A DNA stretch of 8,845 nt from the NCBI GenBank assembly GCA_050122535.1, contig JASFIT010000185.1, forward strand, positions 1 to 8,845. Reading direction: 5' to 3'. Origin of the DNA: JASFEQ01 sp050122535. GTDB taxonomy: Bacteria; Desulfobacterota; DSM-4660; Desulfatiglandales; HGW-15. A program made the translations under genes and the position numbers. This document shows, piece by piece, positions 1 through 4,601 of the stretch (position 1 is the stretch's first letter; the number at the start of each line of letters is the position of its first letter). The notes beneath the pieces are model-generated. The model saw nothing but the letters and a program-made list of their open reading frames with translations, was not told the DNA's origin and did not search any database.

Positions 1-83
1 ACTACCTGAAAGGAGGTGAGGGGGAGAGCTTTTCTTTTTTAGTAGGGGGAAATTTGCACTTTGCACAAGGGAGGTAAAAGATA

Positions 84-1235
84 ATGAAAAAAGTAATCAA
101 ATTGAGCTTATTGCTAATTTTCATCTTAGCATTTAGTTCAACTGCCTACGGGGGGAAGCCTGTTGACGAGCAGCGCAATTTTTTTGGAAACGGTTTTCCC
201 AGCGGCCCACATCACAACCTGAATGTCATTTTCAAGAAGCCTGCATTCACGTGTCCTGACCCAGAGTATTACTTGCAATGCCCTGATGGAGAAACGCTAG
301 TAAAAGACTGTAGTGAATGTCCTGATGGTGCTCTTGGTACTTGTACACTTACAAACAGTCCGATCTACGGCGGCGTCATCTTTGCGCCGCAACAACCCGG
401 TAACGACCCTGTCACCATCCTGATGGAGTCGGGCAAGAAGGGACCAAAGGGGGTGAATCCGAGTGCCACGTCTTTAGAGGTCACTGACTGGTGCACAGAA
501 CCCTTTGATGAAGATGCAGCGGCATTCCGGTTGCCTGCCAACGACAAAGGCTATGCCGTGTATGCCAGGATCACTGGCGATCCCAAACAAAATCCACAGT
601 TCGCCCTTACCAATCCACGATTTCATTACGTGATGGACGATAACGGACACGAACTATTGTTGCTCGGCTTTGTGACAGACTCTGTTTACGGACCTGACGG
701 GCAAGTACTCTCCAGATATGATAGCGGAAAGAAAGGTAAGAAGGTCCGAAACGCAACCGATATTAGAGCATTTTTCATGTGGATGGGCAGTGTCTGTTAC
801 TTCGATGCCACTGATTATTGCACAGGGGGTGATTGCACGACTGAAGAATATTGCTGTTTGGATGTGGATGGGGACGGAGATTACGAAAACTGCGAATTCT
901 TCTCGAATGTAGCGGTTCTTGATGGGGACGGGGTTTTGCGGTGCCCCACAACTGATCAGAATTGGTGTTGTATTGACACTGATTCTGATTCCTTCTATGA
1001 GTACTGTGAACTAGCTTCTAGTGCGGGTTGCTCGGAGGATTATGTTCTTTTAATGAACGGAGGAGCGCAGGAGTATTATGAGGAGGCGTCTTGCAAAATC
1101 TATCAAGATTGGACGTGGATTTTCAACATAGCGGACTTCGTAGGCTTCTTGTTTGATGTCGAATCTGACAAAAGCAATACGGGTTCGGTCGTTCTCAAGC
1201 TTCGCTTCTACCCGCTCCCGCTGAATACGAATTAA
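84..1235 (+). CDS. Secreted cysteine-rich protein of unknown function with two acidic CC-D-x-D-x-D repeats
   Basis: The protein has 383 residues. It starts at an ATG preceded by GGGAGGT (69-75). Residues 1-23 form a Sec-type signal peptide: K2-K3, a hydrophobic core from about 6 to 18, and a small-residue cleavage region around S-T-A-Y-G. The mature protein is therefore probably exported, and its many cysteines could form disulfides. An N-terminal Cys cluster (C57, C66, C76, C79, C87) precedes a central domain with two lysine/glycine patches, SGKKGPKG (116-123) and SGKKGKK (214-220). The C-terminal part has two aligned 15-residue units: CCLDVDGDGDYENCE (257-271) and CCIDTDSDSFYEYCE (295-309). 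Their alternating aspartates resemble calcium-binding loops of the dockerin/EF-hand or thrombospondin-3 kind; calcium binding is inferred. No sorting signal or transmembrane anchor is visible at the C-terminus. I do not recognise the family. The gene stands alone and is closed by a terminator at 1262-1299. Confidence 0.8.
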   Translation: MKKVIKLSLLLIFILAFSSTAYGGKPVDEQRNFFGNGFPSGPHHNLNVIFKKPAFTCPDPEYYLQCPDGETLVKDCSECPDGALGTCTLTNSPIYGGVIFAPQQPGNDPVTILMESGKKGPKGVNPSATSLEVTDWCTEPFDEDAAAFRLPANDKGYAVYARITGDPKQNPQFALTNPRFHYVMDDNGHELLLLGFVTDSVYGPDGQVLSRYDSGKKGKKVRNATDIRAFFMWMGSVCYFDATDYCTGGDCTTEEYCCLDVDGDGDYENCEFFSNVAVLDGDGVLRCPTTDQNWCCIDTDSDSFYEYCELASSAGCSEDYVLLMNGGAQEYYEEASCKIYQDWTWIFNIADFVGFLFDVESDKSNTGSVVLKLRFYPLPLNTN

Positions 1236-1261
1236 AACAATCCCAGAGGTATCAACGAGAT

Positions 1262-1299
1262 GGAGCAGGTAGGGGAAGAGCCCTCTGCCTGCTCTTTTT
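1262..1299 (+). terminator. Intrinsic terminator after the secreted-protein gene
   Basis: GAGCAGG (1263-1269) pairs perfectly with CCTGCTC (1288-1294), with a further AGGG/CCCT pairing inside the loop and a G-U pair at the base. Five T follow at 1295-1299. It lies 27 nt after the stop codon. Confidence 0.85.
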
Positions 1300-1337
1300 C
1301 GCACAGTACGCTTCTTAGTCTTGGACTAAATTAATCG

Positions 1338-1366
1338 TTGTGAAATTTGCCTTTCCCTGCGATAAT
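1338..1366 (+). promoter_or_regulatory. Sigma70-like promoter of the cNMP-binding-domain gene, with an upstream palindrome
   Basis: The -35 box TTGTGA (1338-1343; 4/6 to consensus) and the -10 box GATAAT (1361-1366; 5/6) are separated by exactly 17 nt, which predicts a start near 1373. A short inverted repeat, TTAGTC-TTG-GACTAA (1315-1329), sits just upstream of the -35 box, where an activator could bind; that role is inferred. The promoter lies inside the longest open frame (TTG at 1347), so the translation start must be further downstream. Confidence 0.6.
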
Positions 1367-1448
1367 ATTAACTTCCTTGCTGATGCAAACCGATTCGGGC
1401 AATGCTGAAGGAAAAAAGATAACACTTACCGGAAGAAAGGCTCTCATC

Positions 1449-1829
1449 ATGGACGACATAGGTTTCTACAACATCGCTTCTGAAGAGAAGTTTGATGACG
1501 GTGAGATCATTTTCGAGGAGGGGAAATCTGGAGACTGGGTCTGTGTCGTCCTGGAAGGCTCAGTGGAAGTCTCCAAGAGCGTCAGTGGGGGGAAATTCAT
1601 CCTTGGGAAACTGGGCCCAGGGGAGATCTTTGGCGAGCTTGCCCTGCTAGGGGCCCTGAAGCGGACCGCCACGGTTCGCGCCATCGGTGAAACCACCATC
1701 GGCATCATTGACCGAGAGTTTTTGGATAAAGAGCTCAACAAAATGTCTTCAGGCCTGAGGGGTATCGTTGTCAGTACCGCACAGAGATTCAAAAAGGTGA
1801 TAGAAAGGATCCAGAACTTTTCCGGGTGA
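1449..1829 (+). CDS. Stand-alone cyclic-nucleotide-binding domain protein (Crp-type sensor without DNA-binding domain)
   Basis: A single cyclic-nucleotide-binding beta-barrel of 126 residues. The features are the entry segment FDDGEIIFEEGKSGDW (15-30), VVLEGSVEVSK (33-43), and the phosphate-binding cassette GEIFGELALLGALKRTATVRA (residues 58-78). In the cassette E63 and R72-T73 match the Crp residues that hold the ribose and cyclic phosphate. A helical tail of about 25 residues (100-126) follows. There is no helix-turn-helix, kinase or other output domain, so it probably acts by contacting a partner protein; ligand and partner are unknown. I chose ATG 1449 because GGAAGAAAGG (1431-1440) lies 8 nt upstream and because the predicted transcription start (about 1373) rules out the TTG at 1347. 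ATG 1383 is possible but has no Shine-Dalgarno sequence and would leave only about 10 nt of leader. The gene is monocistronic, with its own promoter and terminator. Confidence 0.85.
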   Translation: MDDIGFYNIASEEKFDDGEIIFEEGKSGDWVCVVLEGSVEVSKSVSGGKFILGKLGPGEIFGELALLGALKRTATVRAIGETTIGIIDREFLDKELNKMSSGLRGIVVSTAQRFKKVIERIQNFSG

Positions 1830-1869
1830 GAATATAGCTATCCCTGACAGCTGACAATGACTTTGAACG

Positions 1870-1905
1870 AAAGGCGATTGAGATTACCACTCGATCGCCT
1901 TTTTT
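1870..1905 (+). terminator. Intrinsic terminator after the cNMP-binding-domain gene
   Basis: GGCGATTGAG (1873-1882) pairs with CTCGATCGCC (1890-1899) with one G-U pair and a 7-nt loop. The flanking AAA (1870-1872) can extend the stem into the T-run at 1900-1905. Confidence 0.88.
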
Positions 1906-1988
1906 CCGTTTTGCCGTGTGCCCGTGAGCAGTGAACAGCTAAGATTTGACCTTGCCTGGTTTTATGAAGAGAAGGACTTAATCTTTTG

Positions 1989-2018
1989 TTGCTTCATGTT
2001 GCTGATTTTTGGTATAAT
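1989..2018 (+). promoter_or_regulatory. Extended -10 promoter upstream of the lipoprotein gene
   Basis: A perfect TATAAT (2013-2018) is preceded by TGG (2010-2012), giving the extended -10 form TGnTATAAT. A weak -35 TTGCTT (1989-1994) lies 18 nt upstream. The predicted transcription start is near 2025, which gives a leader of about 224 nt before the lipoprotein start at 2249. Confidence 0.6.
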
Positions 2019-2034
2019 TTTACAAGTTGTAAAA
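2018..2034. promoter_or_regulatory. Perfect 17-bp palindrome over the transcription start (candidate operator)
   Basis: TTTTACAAGTTGTAAAA consists of two perfect 8-bp arms around a central G. It begins on the last base of the -10 box and covers the predicted +1, which is the classic position for a repressor site. The half-site TACAA/TTGTA does not let me name the regulator, and no regulator gene lies next to it. Confidence 0.6.
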
Positions 2035-2248
2035 CGAAATTAGCATCATTCAAAGATCTCTTCTTCTATTCATGCACGCCAAAATACTTCCCCTGGCTCC
2101 TGGTTGAACTATGCCTTACCGGCGTCAACTGGGAGCCTCCAGATTCAAAACCAGATCAAACATCAGAAATCCGCTGCACAATTCTGCCCATCTGATAGTG
2201 GCACGGAATGCAGAGAGTCTTACTTGATACAAGGGAAAGGAGTTGAAG

Positions 2249-2773
2249 ATGAGAAAGGATCTTGTTTTAGTTGGGATTGTTTTGGTGGGAGCTTTACTGT
2301 TTTCGTGCAAAGATATCAAATCGCAGGCCATAGATTACAACGATAAAATTGTTGGCCTCCAATCTAAAATTGGAAAAAGTATGATTGAGTTTTCACGAAC
2401 TTTTTCCTCTAGCAACATGACCTTGATGGAAAAAAAGTATACCGAACTGTTGGATTCAATCGACTTCGCGATCAGCAGAGCAGAGGCTATGGGACCTTTT
2501 AATGGAAACAGTGAGTTTCGGGATACAGCCATTAGACTTTTTGAATTTTACCAGGATATCAGCGAAAACGAGTACGATGAAATCCTCGACATTTTCAGTC
2601 AGGATGAATTCTCGGAGGTGGATGTGAAAAGGATTGAAGAACTTGCCGAGGGCATAAGCGAGCGGGAACAGGCCCTTGACTACGAATTTGCCACCGTGCA
2701 GAAGGCTTTCGCACGGAAACACGGCATACTACTCAGGGATAACAAGCTTCAACGTAAGATCGATAGGATGTAG
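2249..2773 (+). CDS. Putative small helical lipoprotein of unknown function
   Basis: The protein has 174 residues. ATG 2249 is preceded by GGAAAGGAG (2234-2242) at 6 nt spacing; an in-frame TTG at 2243 sits too close to this site. Residues 1-20 look like a lipoprotein signal: R2-K3, a hydrophobic core, then ALLFSC with C20 as the candidate lipidated cysteine. Phe at -2 departs from the usual lipobox. Lys at +2 gives no inner-membrane retention signal, so an outer-membrane destination is possible. The mature part is mostly charged, amphipathic helix (about 28-170) with no other cysteine. The start of the mature part (AIDYNDKIVGLQSKIGKSMIEF) reminds me of LIC11966-like surface proteins, a weak impression. 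It converges on the minus-strand gene at 2805-3014, with 31 nt between stops and no clear terminator. Confidence 0.75.
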   Translation: MRKDLVLVGIVLVGALLFSCKDIKSQAIDYNDKIVGLQSKIGKSMIEFSRTFSSSNMTLMEKKYTELLDSIDFAISRAEAMGPFNGNSEFRDTAIRLFEFYQDISENEYDEILDIFSQDEFSEVDVKRIEELAEGISEREQALDYEFATVQKAFARKHGILLRDNKLQRKIDRM

Positions 2774-2804
2774 GTTCCCCTTTCTCTAGTGGTGTTTTCT
2801 CTGC

Positions 2805-3014
2805 CTACGATGATGGGCCAGCATATGCGAGTTCCGACCAGACACTGGACCACTTCGTCACCCTGACCCAATCTCCTCTCCTTTCATTTCCAGATCTTCG
2901 TTCTTTCCCGCTCCTTCTTTCGTCACCCCCGTTACGAAAGTATCCCCGATTGAATATTCTGCGTCGATCTTCTCCGGAGCGTCTGTCAAATGGAAAGCGA
3001 ATCCTTACTGTCAT
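2805..3014 (-). CDS. Small arginine-rich RRSG-repeat protein
   Basis: The protein has 69 residues. It starts at an ATG (3014-3012) preceded on the minus strand by AGGAG with 7 nt between, an excellent ribosome binding site. The sequence is dominated by a repeated R-R-S-G-x-[ED]-R-R unit: RRSGEDRRR (residues 11-19) and RRSGKERRSGNERRGDW (33-49). A turn-like segment FNRGYFRNGG (21-30) separates them, and W49-V-R-V-T-K-W-S-S-V-W follows. Such ERRSGxERR tracts occur as short proteins or N-terminal tails (for example of PilZ proteins) in deltaproteobacteria, as far as I recall; their function is not known to me. The strong basic charge suggests binding to nucleic acid or acidic lipid, which is inference. 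The long structured upstream region (3047-3206) may be its leader. The main alternative is a chance frame, but the repeat and the ribosome binding site argue against that. Confidence 0.7.
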   Translation of the reverse strand: MTVRIRFPFDRRSGEDRRRIFNRGYFRNGGDERRSGKERRSGNERRGDWVRVTKWSSVWSELAYAGPSS

Positions 3015-3046
3015 CTCAAATCTCCTGAGTGTAAATCAAATGTATT

Positions 3047-3128
3047 GGCCTCCCGAAATGCCGTAGTTATTTACGCACATACGAGAGGCCGTTTTAAGCG
3101 CCACCTTAACCCCCTTTTTGGCTTAAAC
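3047..3128 (-). promoter_or_regulatory. Two abutting stem-loops in the putative leader of the RRSG gene
   Basis: Read on the minus strand, GGCCTCTCG (3090-3082) pairs with CGGGAGGCC (3055-3047) through nine pairs, one of them G-U. That position is a C-A mismatch on the plus strand, so the structure favours minus-strand RNA. Directly upstream, GTTTAAGCC (3128-3120) pairs with GGCGCTTAAAAC (3102-3091) with small bulges. The first hairpin ends about 30 nt before the start codon. A minus-strand TATAAT at 3222-3217 could supply the transcript. I do not recognise a known riboswitch class. Confidence 0.45.
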
Positions 3129-3203
3129 CGCTGAAAGCTTTCGCCCCATTGGTTTATTCTATGATGTTGAGATTCGGCAGCGCTTAATAGGGCATCTCCA
3201 ATG

Positions 3204-3309
3204 CCCAGAAGAAGAGATTATAGCGAGTTACTTCAGAGCAAAGGCTGTGCCAAATGGACGCCCCCATAACTTCTATTGATTTCAGGTAGTTAACCTGTAT
3301 TCTTCTGGG
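3204..3309. repeat. Long-range inverted repeat with perfect 10-bp arms
   Basis: CCCAGAAGAA (3204-3213) is the exact reverse complement of TTCTTCTGGG (3300-3309), enclosing 86 nt. A smaller hairpin CAGGT-AGTTA-ACCTG (3283-3297) lies within. The left arm overlaps the right half of another hairpin, GGGCAT-CTCCA-ATGCCC (3190-3206), so the two cannot form fully at the same time. Confidence 0.55.
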
Positions 3310-3409
3310 ATTAATCCTGAGAAAAGGAAATTGAATACCCAAAGTTGAGAAATTAGATTCCACTTATTGGCAGGAGTTTACACAGGAAGGACGTTCATTG
3401 GTAAATCAA

Positions 3410-3438
3410 TTGATATTGTAGTATTAAGATTATATCAA
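3410..3438 (+). promoter_or_regulatory. Candidate promoter of the radical SAM gene framed by an inverted repeat
   Basis: TTGATA (3410-3415) and TATCAA (3433-3438; 4/6 to the -10 consensus) lie 17 nt apart. They also form the arms of a perfect inverted repeat, TTGATAT (3410-3416) and ATATCAA (3432-3438). The 10-bp palindrome ATCAATTGAT (3405-3414) overlaps the -35 box. The boxes are moderate, so this is tentative. Confidence 0.4.
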
Positions 3439-3516
3439 GGCCGTTCGAGAATTGGGATAAAACTTGATGCTGAATTATACGTGGACATCACCCTCTCTAG
3501 GAGCTTCAGAGCACAT

Positions 3517-4482
3517 ATGGACTTCCTAAGTTTATACGAGAAATGCCAGCTTTGCCCGAGAGGGTGCGGCGTGAACCGATTGAGGGAGGGGAAATCTGCC
3601 CACTCGGGATTTTGCAGGGAGAGCCAGCAACTTCGTGTGGCCTACGTGGGGCCTCATTTCGGCGAAGAGCCGCCCATTACAGGTCAGAATGGTTCTGGAA
3701 CAATCTTTTTTACAGGATGTTCTCTTCAGTGTTCCTTTTGTCAGAATTATCAGATCTCAAGGCATGGCCTTGGAAAAACCATGGATATGAGTGAGCTGTT
3801 TCGCGTGGTGATGGAGATGGTGGAGAAAAACCAGGTGCACAACGTCAATCTCGTCACCCCGGATCATTTTTTTCCCCACGCCTTCCAGCTGGTCTCCCTT
3901 CTCCGCCGCAGCGGATTCAATCTTCCGGTGGTCTATAACCTCTCCGGCTACCAAGCTCTCGCCATGTTGAAAATTGCAGGGGAATTTGCGGATATATACC
4001 TACCCGATTTCAAATATGCGGATCCAGCCCTTTCCATGAGAGTCTCAAAATGCAAGGACTACCCGAGGCTGGCCCTTGAGGCCATTGTGGAGATGGTCGG
4101 ACAGAAGGGATTCCTCCATGTCTCTGATAACGGTTCTGAATTGGCAGAGACAGGGGTCCTTGTCCGGCACCTCATACTGCCTGGGCAAATTGAGAATTCC
4201 TTGAATGCTTTGACCACCCTCTTTTTGGAATTTGGAGGCCGTCTGCCACTCAGCCTCATGTCCCAATACCACCCAGCCCTCCTCCAGCCGCATGGTGAAC
4301 TTAATCGCTCCATCACCCAAGAAGAGTTTGACAGGGTCTATTCTCACGCCATGGATCTGGGCTTTGAACATCTATACGTTCAATTTCCCGATCAAAACCC
4401 CTCTGATCGATCCGATCGTTCCCCTTTCCTGCCTGATTTTCGCCAAGAACGGCCCTTTTCAAAGCAAAGCCCCAACTTTTGA
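3517..4482 (+). CDS. PflX-like radical SAM protein (COG1313 type)
   Basis: The protein has 321 residues from ATG 3517; AGGAG (3499-3503) is the likely ribosome binding site, at a rather long 13 nt. Residues 10-17 (C-x2-C-x3-C, KCQLCPRGCGVNR) with C33 form the N-terminal cysteine cluster typical of the uncharacterised PflX group. Next comes the radical SAM motif GCSLQCSFCQNYQIS, where C68, C72 and C75 would bind the [4Fe-4S] cluster that cleaves S-adenosylmethionine. The C-terminal barrel region ends with QYHPALLQP...FPDQNPSDRSDRSPFLPDF, also characteristic of the group. These proteins resemble pyruvate-formate-lyase activases, but their substrate is unknown, and no glycyl-radical enzyme gene is in the window. 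The next gene, larC, starts 120 nt later behind its own promoter, so an operon is not certain. In-frame TTG 3367 and GTG 3481 lack ribosome binding sites and add non-family sequence. Confidence 0.88.
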   Translation: MDFLSLYEKCQLCPRGCGVNRLREGKSAHSGFCRESQQLRVAYVGPHFGEEPPITGQNGSGTIFFTGCSLQCSFCQNYQISRHGLGKTMDMSELFRVVMEMVEKNQVHNVNLVTPDHFFPHAFQLVSLLRRSGFNLPVVYNLSGYQALAMLKIAGEFADIYLPDFKYADPALSMRVSKCKDYPRLALEAIVEMVGQKGFLHVSDNGSELAETGVLVRHLILPGQIENSLNALTTLFLEFGGRLPLSLMSQYHPALLQPHGELNRSITQEEFDRVYSHAMDLGFEHLYVQFPDQNPSDRSDRSPFLPDFRQERPFSKQSPNF

Positions 4483-4524
4483 CATGGGAAATGGGGATTG
4501 CCAAAGATCCTTCAGTCTGCTAAT

Positions 4525-4553
4525 TTGACAAATCATCGCAATTTCAATAGGTT
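4525..4553 (+). promoter_or_regulatory. Candidate promoter of larC
   Basis: A perfect -35 box TTGACA (4525-4530) is followed after 17 nt by TAGGTT (4548-4553), a weak -10 that keeps T1, A2 and T6. The predicted start near 4560 would leave a leader of about 40 nt with TGAGGT (4586-4591) as the ribosome binding site. Confidence 0.45.
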
Positions 4554-4601
4554 GTTTCTAACTTTACAAATTCCTTTCTGGCTTGTGAGGTCCTTTCTGA
4601 A

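Larger units (their letters stand above)
1830..2248. other. 419-nt gene-free spacer: terminator, short heptamer repeats, promoter with palindrome, long leader
   Basis: The spacer holds, in order: a heptamer pair CTGACAG-CTGACAA (1844-1857); the terminator at 1870-1905; a second heptamer pair GTGAGCA-GTGAACA (1924-1937); the extended -10 promoter and palindrome (1989-2034); and a leader of about 220 nt in which I see no convincing gene or strong hairpin. Open frames in the leader (for example from 1986 or 2104) have no ribosome binding site and no recognisable protein character. Confidence 0.6.
3015..3516. other. About 500-nt gene-free divergent spacer rich in inverted repeats
   Basis: This spacer separates the minus-strand RRSG gene from the plus-strand radical SAM gene. 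It holds several inverted repeats (3047-3090, 3091-3128, 3133-3142, 3190-3206, 3204-3309, 3283-3297, 3405-3438), a minus-strand -10-like TATAAT (3222-3217), and a plus-strand promoter candidate (3410-3438). The open frame of the radical SAM gene runs upstream to a TTG at 3367, but residues encoded before 3517 do not look like the family and carry the promoter candidate, so I treat them as non-coding. Confidence 0.55.

Noticed and set aside
9..20. Near-perfect Shine-Dalgarno sequence AAGGAGGTGA at the window start
   Set aside because: No start codon follows at a usable distance and the frame soon stops; it may belong to a purine-rich stretch or to something cut by the window edge.
1347..1448. 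N-terminal extension of the cNMP-domain frame from TTG 1347
   Set aside because: The -10 box of the likely promoter lies within it and no ribosome binding site precedes the TTG.
1986..2346. Overlapping open frames of 69 and 80 codons before the lipoprotein gene
   Set aside because: No ribosome binding site, no protein-like composition, and the second overlaps the lipoprotein gene in another frame.
3015..3210. Cyclic di-GMP (GEMM) riboswitch upstream of the RRSG gene
   Set aside because: The region has stems and GCGAAAGC-like bases, but not the conserved core order of GEMM-I or the class II pseudoknot as I know them.
3367..3516. Upstream extension of the radical SAM frame
   Set aside because: The 50 residues do not resemble the family, TTG 3367 has a poor context, and the stretch contains palindromes and promoter boxes.
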